NCBI RefSeq assembly: GCF_052857255.1
Contig: NW_027526499.1
Location: forward strand, 930,001-994,000
Origin: Amblyomma americanum
Lineage: Eukaryota > Arthropoda > Arachnida > Ixodida > Ixodidae
Length of the DNA stretch: 64,000 bases
Direction: 5' to 3'
Under the pieces are notes generated by a model, which saw nothing but the letters and a program-made list of their open reading frames with translations, was not told the origin of the DNA and made no database searches. The first letter of the stretch is position 1. Each line of letters starts with the position of its first letter. The position numbers and the translations under genes were made by a program. Of the stretch, positions 50,460 through 61,968 are shown piece after piece.

Positions 50460-53000
50460 TCCGTGTTGCAGAAACTCCGTGTTGGAGAAACTCCGTGTGT
50501 GAGAAACTCCGTGTTGGAGAAACTCCGTGTTAGAGAAGCTCCGTGTTGGAGAAACTTCGTATCGGAGAAAGTCCGTGTCGGAGAAACTCCGTGTCGCAGA
50601 AACTCCGTGTTGTAGAAACTTCGTGTTGGCGAAACTCCTTGTTGAAGAAACTCCGTGTTGGAGAAACTTATTGTTAGATACACTCCGTGTTGGAGAAACT
50701 TCGTGCTGGAGAAACTCTGTGTCGGAGAAAATCTGTGTCGGAGAAACTCCGTGTCGGAGAAACTCCGTGTTGGAGAAAGTCCTTGTTGGAGAAACTCCGT
50801 GTAGGAGAAACTCCGTGTTGGAGAAACTCCGTGCTGGGGAAACTTCGTGTTGGGGAAACGCCGTGTTGGAGAAACTCCATGTTGGAGAAACTCCGTGTCG
50901 GAGAAACTCCGTGTCGGAGAAACTCCGTGTTGGAGAAACTCCGTGTTGGAGAAACTCCGTGTTGGAGAAACTTCGTGTTGGAGAAAATCCTTGTTGGAGA
51001 AACTCCGTGCTATAGCAACTCCGTGTTGGAGAAACTCCGCGCTGGAGAAACTCCGTGTTCGAAAAACTCCGTGTTGGAGGGAACTCTGTGTTGGAGAAAC
51101 TCCGTGTTGGAGAAACTCCGTGTTGGAGAAAATCCTTGTTGGAGAAACTCCGTGCTATAGCAACTCGTGTTGGAGAAACTCTGCGCTGGAGAAACTCCGC
51201 GCTGGAGAAACTCCGTGTTGGAGAAACTCCGTGTTGGAGAAACTCTGTGTTGGAGAAACACCACGTTAGAGAAACTCCGTGTTGGAGAAAATCTCTGTTG
51301 TAGAAACTTTATTTTAGAAAAACACCATGTCTTAGAAACTCCCTGTTTAATGAACTCCCTGTTGAGAAAGTTCATGTTGGAGAAACTCCCTGTTGGAACC
51401 TCTTTGTTGGAGAAACTCCCTGTTGCAGAAACTCTGTGTTGGAGAAACTCCGTGTTGGAGATACTACGTGTTGGAGAAACTGCGTGTTGGAGAAACTCCG
51501 TGTTCGAGAATCTCCGTGTTGTAGAAACTCCGTGTTGTAGAAACTCCGTGTTGGAGAAACTCCGTGTTGGAGAAACTCCGTGTTGGAGAAATTCCGTGTT
51601 GGAGAAACTTCGTGTTGGAGAAAATCCTTGTTCGAGAAACTCCGTGCTATAGCAATCCCGTGTTGGAGAAACTCCGCGCTGGAGAATCTCCGTGATCGAA
51701 AAACTCCGTGTTGGAGGAACTCTGTGTTGGAGAAACTCAGTGTCGGAGAAACTCCGTGTCGGAGAAACTCCGTGTTGGAGAAAGTCCTTGTTGGAGAATC
51801 TCCGTGTTGGAGAAACTCCGTGCTAGAGAAACTCCGTGTTTGAGACACTCCACGTTGGAGAATCTCCTTGTTGGAAAAACCTTGTTTGAGAAACTCCTTG
51901 TTGGAGAAACTCCGTGTTGGAGAAACTCCGTGCTGGGGAAACTTCGTGTTGGGGAAACGCCGTGTTGGAGAAACTCCATCTTGGATAAACTCCGTGGCGG
52001 AGAAACTCCGTGTCGGAGAAACTCCGTGTTGGAGAAACTCCGTGTTGGAGAAACTCCGTGTTGGAGAAACTGCGTGTTGGAGAAACTTCGTGTTGGAGAA
52101 ACTTCGTGTTGGAGAAACTCCGTGCTAGAGAAACTCCGCGTTGGAGACACTCCACGTTGGAGAATCTCCTTGTTGAAAAAACCTTGTTTGAGAAACTCCT
52201 TGTTGGAGAAACTCCGTGTTGGAGAAACTCCGTGCTGGGGAAACTTCGTGTTGGGGAAACGCCGTGTAGGAAAAATTCCACGTTGGAGAAACTCCGTGTC
52301 GGAGAAACTTCGTGTTGGAGAAACTCTGTGTCGGAGAAACTCTGTGTCGGAGAAACTCCGTGTTGGAGAAACTCCGTGTCGGAGAAACTCAGTGTCGGAG
52401 AAACTCCGTGTCGGAGAAACTCCGTGTTGGAGAAACTCCGTGTCCGGAGAAACTCCGTATTGGAGAAACTACGTGTTGGAGAAACTCTATGTTGGAGAAA
52501 CTCCATGTCGACGAAACTTCGTATTGGAGAAACTCCGTGTTGGAGAAACTTTATGTTGTAGAAACTCCGTGTTGGAGAAACTCCATGTTGTAGAAACTCT
52601 CGTGTTGAAGAAACTCCGTGTTGGAGAAACTCCGTGTTGGAGAAACTCCGTGTTAGAGAAACTCCATGTTGGAGAAAGTCCGTGTTGGAGAATGTCCGTG
52701 TTGGAGAAACTCCGTGTTGGAGAAACTTTATGTTGTAGAAACTCCGTGATGGAGAAACTCCATGTTGTAGAAACTCCGTGTTGAAGAAACTCCGTGTTGG
52801 AGAAACTCCGTGTCGGAGAAACTCCGTGTTGGAGAAACACCGTGTTGGAGAAACTCCGTGTTTTAGAAACTCCGTGTTGGAGAAACTCCGTGTTGTAGAA
52901 ACTGTGTCAGAGAAACTCCGTGTCGGAGAAACTCCGTGTTGGAGAAACTCCGTGTTGGAGAAACTCTGTGTCGGAGAAATTCCTTGTTGGAGAAACTCTG
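50460..53000 (+). repeat. About 7,045-bp-offset duplication, copy 1
   Basis: Matches 57,520-60,030 with the offset drifting through 7,059, 7,043, 7,045, 7,046 and 7,028 because of lost monomers and several 1-bp indels, nearly all of them on this side. Confidence 0.8.
51296..51427 (+). repeat. AT-richer degenerate block 6
   Basis: Carries tttattttag and taatgaac. It has two private single-base losses, at about 51,364 (ttgagaaag for ttggagaaag) and about 51,397 (ggaacctc for ggaaacctc), not seen in block 8. Confidence 0.8.
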
Positions 53001-53030
53001 TGCTGGAGAAACTCGTGCTGGAGAAACTCC

Positions 53031-53456
53031 GTGTCGGAGAGACTCCGTGTCGGAGAAACTCCGTGTTGGAGAAACTTATTGTTAGATAAACTCCGTGTTG
53101 GAGAAACTTCGTGCTGGAGAAACTCTGTGTCGGAGAAACTCTGTATCGGAGAAACTCCGTGTTGGAGAAACTCCGTGTTGGAGAAACTCCGTGTCGGAGA
53201 AACTCCGTGTCGGAGAAACTCCGTGTCGGAGGAACTACGTGTTGGAGAAACTCAGTGTTAGAGAAACGATATGTTGTAGAAACTTCGTGTTGGAGAAACT
53301 CCGTGTTGTAGAAGCTTCGTGTTGGCAAAACTCCATGTTGTAGAAACTTCGTGTTGGAGAAACTCTGTGTTGGAGAAAATTATTGTTAGAGAAACTCCGT
53401 GATGGAGAAACTTCGTGCTGGAGAAACTTCGTGTTGTAGAAACTGTGTCGGAGAAA
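53031..53456 (+). repeat. 8,512-bp-offset duplication, copy 1
   Basis: Carries the gatatgttgtag and gttggcaaaac units. Matches 61,543-61,968. A related copy lies near 48.3-48.65 kb. Confidence 0.75.
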
Positions 53457-53640
53457 CTCCGTGTCGGAGAAACTCCGTGTCGGAGAAACGCCGTGTTGGA
53501 GGAACTCCGTCTTGGAGAATCTCCGTGTCGGAGAAACTCCATGTTGGAGAAACTCCGTGTTGGAGAAACTCCGTGTCGGGGAAACTCCGTGTTGGAGAAA
53601 CTCCGTGTTGGAGAAACTCCGTGTTGGAGAAAATCCTTGT
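53427..53640 (+). repeat. Local duplication, copy 1 (302-318 bp offset)
   Basis: Runs from the gtagaaactgtgtcgg unit through ccgtcttggagaatc. Recurs at 53,729-53,940, which has one extra 16-bp unit early on, so the offset goes from 302 to 318. Confidence 0.8.
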
Positions 53641-53728
53641 TGGAGAAACTCCGTGCGATAGCAACCCCGTGTTGGAGAAACTCCGCGCTGGAGAATCTCC
53701 GTGATCGAAAAACTCCGTGTTGGAGGAA

Positions 53729-53940
53729 CTTCGTGTTGTAGAAACTGTGTCGGAGAAACTCCGTGTTGGAGAAACTCCGTGTCGGAGAAACTCCGTGTCG
53801 GAGAAACGCCGTGTTGGAGGAACTCCGTCTTGGAGAATCTCCGTGTCGGAGAAACTCCATGTTGGAGAAACTCCGTGTTGGAGAAACTCCGTGTCGGGGA
53901 AACTCCGTGTTGGAGAAACTCCGTGTTGGAGAAACTCCGT
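53729..53940 (+). repeat. Local duplication, copy 2 (302-318 bp offset)
   Basis: Copy of 53,427-53,640, entered directly from a gatcgaaaaac plus ggaggaac context and left into a gttttagaaac context. Confidence 0.8.
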
Positions 53941-55009
53941 GTTTTAGAAACTCCGTGTTGGAGAAACTCCGTGTTGTAGAAACTGTGTCAGAGAAACTCC
54001 GTGTCGGAGAAACTCCGTGTTGGAGAAACTCCGTGTTGGAGAAACTCTGTGTCGGAGAAATTCCTTGTTGGAGAAACTCTGTGCTGGAGAAACTCCTTGT
54101 TGGAGAAACTCTGTGTTGGAGAAACTTATTGCTAGAGAAACTCCGTAATGGAGAAACTTCGTGCTGGAGAAACTTCGTGTTGTAGAAACTGTATCGGAGA
54201 AACTCCGTGTTGGAGAAACTCCATGTCGGAGAAACTCCGTGTTGGAGGAACTCCCTCTTGGAGAATCTCCGTGTCGGAGAAACTCCATGTTGGAGAAACT
54301 CCGTGTTGGAGAAACTCCGTGTCGGGGAAACTCCGTGTTGGAGAAACTCCGTGTTGGAGAAAGTCCGTGTTGGAGAAAATCCTTGTTGGAGAAACTCCGT
54401 GCTATAGCAACTCCGTGTTGGAGAAACTCTGCGCTGGAGAAACTCCGCGCTGGAGAAACTCCGTGTTGGAGAAACTCCTTGTTGGAGAAACTCTGTGTTG
54501 GAGAAACTCCGTGTTGGAGAAACACCACGTTAGAGAAACTCCGTGTTGGAGAAAATCCCTGTTGGAGAAACTCCGTGCTAGAGAAACTCCGTGTTTGAGA
54601 CACTCCACGTTGGAGAATCTCCTTGTTAGAAAAACCTTGTTTGAGAAACTCCTTGTTGGAGAAACTCCATGTTGGAGAAACTCCGTGCTGGGGAAACTTC
54701 GTGTTAGGGAAACGACGTGTTGGAGAAACTCCATGTTGGATAAACTCCGCGGCGGAGAAACTCCGTGTCGGAGAAACTCCGTGTTGGAGAAACTCCGTGT
54801 TGGAGAAACTCCGTGTTGGAGAAACTCCGTGTTGGAGAAACTTCGTGATGAAAAAACTCCGTGTTGGAGAAACTCCGTGCCAGAGAAACTCCGTGTTTGA
54901 GACACTCCACGTTGGAAAATCTCCTTGTTGGAAAAAACCTTGTTTGAGAAACTCTGTGTTGGAGAAACACCACGTTAGAGAAACTCCGTGTTGGAGAAAA
55001 TCCCTGTTG

Positions 55010-55143
55010 TAGAAACTTCATTTTAGAAAAACACTATGTCTTAGAAACTCCCTGTTTAATGAACTCCCTGTTGGAGAAAGTTCATGTTGGAGAAACTCCC
55101 TGTTGGAAACCTCTTTGTTGGAGAAACTCCCTGTTGCAGAAAC
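55010..55143 (+). repeat. AT-richer degenerate block 7
   Basis: Has the taatgaac form and a private acactatg in place of acaccatg. Confidence 0.8.
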
Positions 55144-55839
55144 TCTGTGTTGTAGAAACTCCGTGTTGTAGAAACTCCGTGTTGGAGAAACTCCGTGTTG
55201 GAGAAACTCCGTGTTGGAGAAACTCCGTGTTGGAGAAACTTCGTGTTGGAGAAAATCCTTGTTGGAGAAACTCCTTGCTATAGCAACCCCGTGTTGGAGA
55301 AACTCCGCGCTGGAGAATCTCCGTGATCGAAAAACTCCGTGTTGGAGGAACTCTGTGTTGGAGAAATTCAGTGTCGGAGAAACTCCGTGTCGGAGAAACT
55401 CCGTTTGGAGAAAGTCCTTGTTGGAGAATCTCCGTGTTGGAGAAACTCCGTGCTAGAGAAACTCCGTGTTTGAGACACTCCACGTTGGAGAATCTCCTTG
55501 TTGGAAAAACCTTGTTTGAGAAACTCCTTGTTGGACAAACTCCGTGTTGGAGAAACTTCGTGCTGGGGAAACTTCGTGTTGGGGAAACGCCGTGTTGGAG
55601 AAACTCCATGTTGGATAAACTCCGTGGCGGAGAAACTCCGTGTCGGAGAAACTCCGTGTTGGAGAAACTCCGTGTTGGAGAAACTCCGTGTTGGAGAAAC
55701 TGCGTGTTGGAGAAACTTCGTGTTGGAGAAACTTCGTGTTGGAGAAACTCCGTGCTAGAGAAACTCCGCGTTGGAGACACTCCACGTTGGAGAATCTCCT
55801 TGTTGGAAAAAACCTTGTTTGAGAAACTCCTTGTTGGAG

Positions 55840-56095
55840 AAACTCCGTGTTGGAGAAACTCCGTGCTGGGGAAACTTCGTGTTGGGGAAACGCCGTGTTG
55901 GAAAAATTCCACGTTGGAGAAACTCCGTGTCGGAGAAACTTCGTGTTGGAGAAACTCTGTGTCGGAGAAACTCTGTGTCGGAGAAACTCCGTGTTGGAGA
56001 AACTCCGTGTCGGAGAAACTCAGTGTCGGAGAAACTCCGTGTCGGAGAAACTCCGTGTTGGAGAAAGTCCTTGTTGGAGAAACTCCGTGTTGGAG
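55840..56095 (+). repeat. 256-bp tandem duplication, copy 1
   Basis: Sixteen monomers, including gtgctgggg and the ggaaaaattccacg unit, repeated directly at 56,096-56,351. The spacing is exactly 256 bp. Confidence 0.83.
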
Positions 56096-56351
56096 AAACT
56101 CCGTGTTGGAGAAACTCCGTGCTGGGGAAACTTCGTGTTGGGGAAACGCCGTGTAGGAAAAATTCCACGTTGGAGAAACTCCGTGTCGGAGAAACTTTGT
56201 GTTGGAGAAACTCTGTGTCGGAGAAACTCTGTGTCGGAGAAACTCCGTGTTGGAGAAACTCCGTGTCGGAGAAACTCAGTGTCGGAGAAACTCCGTGTCG
56301 GAGAAACTCCGTGTTGGAGAAACTCCGTGTCGGAGAAACTCCGTATTGGAG
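56096..56351 (+). repeat. 256-bp tandem duplication, copy 2
   Basis: Copy of 55,840-56,095. It reads tgtaggaaaaattcc where copy 1 reads tgttggaaaaattcc, and ctttgtg where copy 1 reads cttcgtg. The taggaaaaattcc form also occurs at about 52,266 and 59,311, so this copy may have come from that lineage. Confidence 0.78.
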
Positions 56352-56439
56352 AAACTACGTGTTGGAGAAACTCTATGTTGGAGAAACTCCATGTCGACGA
56401 AACTTCGTATTGGAGAAACTCCGTGTTGGAGAAACTTTA

Positions 56440-57520
56440 TGTTGTAGAAACTCCGTGTTGGAGAAACTCCATGTTGTAGAAACTTCGTGTTGAAGAAACT
56501 CCGTGTTGGAGAAACTCCGTGTTGGAGAAACACCGTGTTAGAGAAACTCCATGTTGGAGAAAGTCCGTGTTGGAGAATGTCCGTGTTGGAGAAACTCCGT
56601 GTTGGAGAAACTCCGTGTTGGAGAAACTTTATGTTGTAGAAACTCCGTGATGGAGAAACTCCATGTTGTAGAAACTCCGTGTTGAAGAAACTCCGTGTTG
56701 GAGAAACTCCGTGTCGGAGAAACTCCGTGTTGGAGAAACTCCGTGTTGGAGAAACTCCGTGTTTTAGAAACTCCGTGTTGGAGAAACTCCGTGTTGTAGA
56801 AACTGTGTCAGAGAAACTCCGTGTCGGAGAAACTCCGTGTTGGAGAAACTCCGTGTTGGAGAAACTCTGTGTCGGAGAAATTCCTTGTTGGAGAAACTCT
56901 GTGCTGGAGAAACTCCTTGTTGGAGAAACTCTGTGTTGGAGAAACTTATTGCTAGAGAAACTCCGTAATGGAGAAACTTCGAGCGGGAGAAACTTCGTGT
57001 TGTAGAAACTGTATCGGAGAAACTCCGTGTTGGAGAAACTCCATGTCGGAGAAACTCCGTGTTGGAGGAACTCCCTCTTGGAGAATCTCCGTGTCGGAGA
57101 AACTCCATGTTGGAGAAACTCCGTGTTGGAGAAACTCCGTGTCGGGGAAACTCCGTGTTGGAGAAAATCCTTGTTGGAGAAACTCTGTGTTGGAGAAACT
57201 CCGTGTTGGAGAAACACCACGTTAGAGAAACTCCGTGTTGGAGAAACTCCGTGCTAGAGAAACTCCGCGTTGGAGACACTCCACGTTGGAGAATCTCCTT
57301 GTTGGAAAAAACCTTGTTTGAGAAACTCCTTGTTGGAGAAACTCCGTGTTGGAGAAACTCCGTGTTGGAGAAACTCCGTGCTGGGGAAACTTCGTGTTGA
57401 GGAAACGACGTGTTGGAGAAACTCCATGTTGGATAAACTCCGTGGCGGAGAAACTCCGTGTCGGAGAAACTCCGTGTTGGAGAAACTCCGTGTTGGAGAA
57501 ACTCCGTGTTGGAGAAACTC
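56440..57520 (+). repeat. 3,127-bp-offset duplication, copy 1
   Basis: Matches 59,567-60,647. Carries the gtaatggag, ccctcttggag and gttgaggaaacgacg units. One private change reads cgagcggg where other copies read cgtgctgg, near 56,982. Confidence 0.78.
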
Positions 57521-60030
57521 CGTGTTGCAGAAACTCCGTGTTGGAGAAACTCCGTCTGTGAGAAACTCCGTGTTAGAGAAGCTCCGTGTTGGAGAAACTT
57601 CGTATCGGAGAAAGTCCGTGTCGGAGAAACTCCGTGTCGCAGAAACTCCGTGTTGTAGAAACTTCGTGTTGGCGAAACTCCTTGTTGAAGAAACTCCGTG
57701 TTGGAGAAACTTATTGTTAGATACACTCCGTGTTGGAGAAACTTCGTGCTGGAGAAACTCTGTGTCGGAGAAAATTTGTGTCGGAGAAACTCCGTGTCGG
57801 AGAAACTCCGTGTTGGAGAAAGTCCTTGTTGGAGAAACTCCGTGTAGGAGAAACTCCGTGTTGGAGAAACTCCGTGCTGGGGAAACTTCGTGTTGGGGAA
57901 ACGCCGTGTTGGAGAAACTCCATGTTGGAGAAACTCCGTGTCGGAGAAACTCCGTGTCGGAGAAACTCCGTGTTGGAGAAACTCCGTGTTGGAGAAACTC
58001 CGTGTTGGAGAAACTTCGTGTTGGAGAAAATCCTTGTTGGAGAAACTCCGTGCTATAGCAACTCCGTGTTGGAGAAACTCCGCGCTGGAGAAACTCCGTG
58101 TTCGAAAAACTCCGTGTTGGAGGAACTCTGTGTTGGAGAAACTCTGTGTTGGAGAAACTCCGTGTTGGAGAAAATCCTTGTTGGAGAAACTCCGTGCTAT
58201 AGCAACTCCGTGTTGGAGAAACTCTGCGCTGGAGAAACTCCGCGCTGGAGAAACTCCGTGTTGGAGAAACTCCGTGTTGGAGAAACTCTGTGTTGGAGAA
58301 ACACCACGTTAGAGAAACTCCGTGTTGGAGAAAATCTCTGTTGTAGAAACTTTATTTTAGAAAAACACCATGTCTTAGAAACTCCCTGTTTAATGAACTC
58401 CCTGTTGGAGAAAGTTCATGTTGGAGAAACTCCCTGTTGGAAACCTCTTTGTTGGAGAAACTCCCTGTTGCAGAAACTCTGTGTTGGAGAAACTCCGTGT
58501 TGGAGATACTACGTGTTGGAGAAACTGCGTGTTGGAGAAACTCCGTGTTCGAGAATCTCCGTGTTGTAGAAACTCCGTGTTGTAGAAACTCCGTGTTCGA
58601 GAAACTCCGTGTTGGAGAAACTCCGTGTTGGAGAAACTCCGTGTTGGAGAAACTTCGTGTTGGAGAAAATCCTTGTTGGAGAAACTCCGTGCTATAGCAA
58701 CCCCGTGTTGGAGAAACTCCGCGCTGGAGAATCTCCGTGATCGAAAAACTCCGTGTTGGAGGAACTCTGTGTTGGAGAAACTCAGTGTCGGAGAAACTCC
58801 GTGTCGGAGAAACTCCGTGTTGGAGAAAGTCCTTGTTGGAGAATCTCCGTGTTGGAGAAACTCCGTGCTAGAGAAACTCCCTGTTTGAGACACTCCACGT
58901 TGGAGAATCTCCTTGTTGGAAAAACCTTGTTTGAGAAACTCCTTGTTGGAGAAACTCCGTGTTGGAGAAACTCCGTGCTGGGGAAACTTCGTGTTGGGGA
59001 AACGCCGTGTTGGAGAAACTCCATCTTGGATAAACTCCGTGGCGGAGAAACTCCGTGTCGGAGAAACTCCGTGTTGGAGAAACTCCGTGTTGGAGAAACT
59101 CCGTGTTGGAGAAACTGCGTGTTGGAGAAACTTCGTGTTGGAGAAACTTCGTGTTGGAGAAACTCCGTGCTAGAGAAACTCCGCGTTGGAGACACTCCAC
59201 GTTGGAGAATCTCCTTGTTGGAAAAAACCTTGTTTGAGAAACTCCTTGTTGGAGAAACTCCGTGTTGGAGAAACTCCGTGCTGGGGAAACTTCGTGTTGG
59301 GGAAACGCCGTGTAGGAAAAATTCCACGTTGGAGAAACTCCGTGTCGGAGAAACTTCGTGTTGGAGAAACTCTGTGTCGGAGAAACTCTGTGTCGGAGAA
59401 ACTCCGTGTTGGAGAAACTCCGTGTCGGAGAAACTCAGTGTCGGAGAAACTCCGTGTCGGAGAAACTCCGTGTCGGAGAAACTTCGTATTGGAGAAACTA
59501 CGTGTTGGAGAAACTCTATGTTGGAGAAACTCCATGTCGACGAAACTTCGTATTGGAGAAACTCCGTGTTGGAGAAACTTTATGTTGTAGAAACTCCGTG
59601 TTGGAGAAACTCCATGTTGTAGAAACTTCGTGTTGAAGAAACTCCGTGTTGGAGAAACTCCGTGTTGGAGAAACTCCGTGTTAGAGAAACTCCATGTTGG
59701 AGAAAGTCCGTGTTGGAGAATGTCCGTGTTGGAGAAACTCCGTGTTGGAGAAACTTTATGTTGTAGAAACTCCGTGATGGAGAAACTCCATGTTGTAGAA
59801 ACTCCGTGTTGAAGAAACTCCGTGTTGGAGAAACTCCGTGTCGGAGAAACTCCGTGTTGGAGAAACACCGTGTTGGAGAAACTCCGTGTTTTAGAAACTC
59901 CGTGTTGGAGAAACTCCGTGTTGTAGAAACTGTGTCAGAGAAACTCCGTGTCGGAGAAACTCCGTGTTGGAGAAACTCCGTGTTGGAGAAACTCTGTGTC
60001 GGAGAAATTCCTTGTTGGAGAAACTCTGTG
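57520..60030 (+). repeat. About 7,045-bp-offset duplication, copy 2
   Basis: Copy of 50,460-53,000 that mostly keeps the 16-bp register where copy 1 has single-base gains or losses. Confidence 0.8.
58340..58470 (+). repeat. AT-richer degenerate block 8
   Basis: Shares tttattttag and taatgaac with block 6 and lies about 7,045 bp after it, without block 6's single-base losses. Confidence 0.8.
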
Positions 60031-60647
60031 CTGGAGAAACTCCTTGTTGGAGAAACTCTGTGTTGGAGAAACTTATTGCTAGAGAAACTCCGTAATGGAG
60101 AAACTTCGTGCTGGAGAAACTTCGTGTTGTAGAAACTGTATCGGAGAAACTCCGTGTTGGAGAAACTCCATGTCGGAGAAACTCCGTGTTGGAGGAACTC
60201 CCTCTTGGAGAATCTCCGTGTCGGAGAAACTCCATGTTGGAGAAACTCCGTGTTGGAGAAACTCCGTGTCGGGGAAACTCCGTGTTGGAGAAAATCCTTG
60301 TTGGAGAAACTCTGTGTTGGAGAAACTCCGTGTTGGAGAAACACCACGTTAGAGAAACTCCGTGTTGGAGAAACTCCGTGCTAGAGAAACTCCGCGTTGG
60401 AGACACTCCACGTTGGAGAATCTCCTTGTTGGAAAAAACCTTGTTTGAGAAACTCCTTGTTGGAGAAACTCCGTGTTGGAGAAACTCCGTGTTGGAGAAA
60501 CTCCGTGCTGGGGAAACTTCGTGTTGAGGAAACGACGTGTTGGAGAAACTCCATGTTGGATAAACTCCGTGGCGGAGAAACTCCGTGTCGGAGAAACTCC
60601 GTGTTGGAGAAACTCCGTGTTGGAGAAACTCCGTGTTGGAGAAACTC
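59567..60647 (+). repeat. 3,127-bp-offset duplication, copy 2
   Basis: Copy of 56,440-57,520. Just beyond it (about 60.7-61.0 kb) the sequence resembles 43.87-44.2 kb at an offset of 16,842 bp, with a ccttcttt-type marker pair. Confidence 0.78.
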
Positions 60648-61542
60648 CGTGTTGGAGAAACTTCGTGTTGGAAAAACTCCGTGTTGGAGAAACTCCGTGC
60701 TAGAGAAACTCCGTGTTTGAGACACTCCACGTTGGAGAATCTCCTTGTTGGAAAAAACCTTCTTTGAGAAACTCCTTGTTGGAGAAACTCCGCGTTGGAG
60801 AAACTCCGTGCTGGGGAAACTTCGTGTTGGGGAAACGCCGTGTTGGAGAAACTCCACGTTGGAGAAACTCCGTGTCGGAGAAACTCCGTGTCGGAGAAAC
60901 TCCGTGTTGGAGAAACTCCGTGTCGGAGAAACTCCGTGTTGGAGAAACTCCGTGTCGGAGAAACTCCGTGTTGGAGAAACTCCGTGTCGGAGAAACTCAG
61001 TGTCGGAGAAACTCCGTGTCGGAGAAACTCCGTGTTGGAGAAAGCCCTTGTTGAAGAAACTCCGCGTTGGAGAAACTCCGTGTTGGAGAAACTCCGTGCT
61101 GGGGAAACTTCGTGTTGGGGTAACGCCGTGTTGGAGAAACTCCATGTTGGAGAAACTCCGTGTCGGAGAAACTCCGTGTTGAAGAAACCCCGTGTTGGAG
61201 AAACTCCGTGTTGGAGAAACTCCGTGTTGGAGAAACTTCGTGTTGGAGAAAATCCTTGTTGGAGAAACTCCGTGCTATAGCAACTCCGTGTTGGAGAAAC
61301 TCCACGCTGGAGAAACTCCGTGTTCGAAAAACTCCGTGTTGGAGAAACTTCGTGCTGGAGAAACTCTGTGTCGGAGAAACTCTGTGTCGATAAAGTCTGT
61401 GTCGGAGAAACTCCGTGTTGGAGAAAATCCGTGTTGGAGAAACTCCGTGTCGGAGAAACACCGTGTCGGAGAAACTCTGTGTCGGAGAAAGTCTGTGGCG
61501 GAGAAACTCCGTGTTGGAGAAACTCCGTGTTGAAGAAACTCC

Positions 61543-61968
61543 GTGTCGGAGAGACTCCGTGTCGGAGAAACTCCGTGTTGGAGAAACTTATTGTTAGATA
61601 AACTCCGTGTTGGAGAAACTTCGTGCTGGAGAAACTCTGTGTCGGAGAAACTCTGTGTCGGAGAAACTCCGTGTTGGAGAAACTGCGTGTTGGAGAAACT
61701 CCGTGTCGGAGAAACTCCGTGTCGGAGAAACTCCGTGTCGGAGGAACTACGTGTTGGAGAAACTCCGTGTTAGAGAAACGATATGTTGTAGAAACTTCGT
61801 GTTGGAGAAACTCCGTGTTGTAGAAGCTTCGTGTTGGCAAAACTCCATGTTGTAGAAACTTCGTGTTGGAGAAACTCTGTGTTGGAGAAAATTATTGTTA
61901 GAGAAACTCCGTGATGGAGAAACTTCGTGCTGGAGAAACTTCGTGTTGTAGAAACTGTGTCGGAGAAA
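61543..61968 (+). repeat. 8,512-bp-offset duplication, copy 2
   Basis: Copy of 53,031-53,456, with scattered substitutions such as ctgcgtg for ctccgtg near 61,685. Confidence 0.75.

Noticed and set aside
59891..61840. 649-codon open frame on the minus strand
   Set aside because: It is a run of the 16-residue TEFLQHGVSPTRSFSN repeat. Overlapping open frames of the same kind exist on both strands and in all frames, and the breaks fall wherever a variant unit such as ttttag or tgtag occurs. Nothing points to selection on a coding frame.
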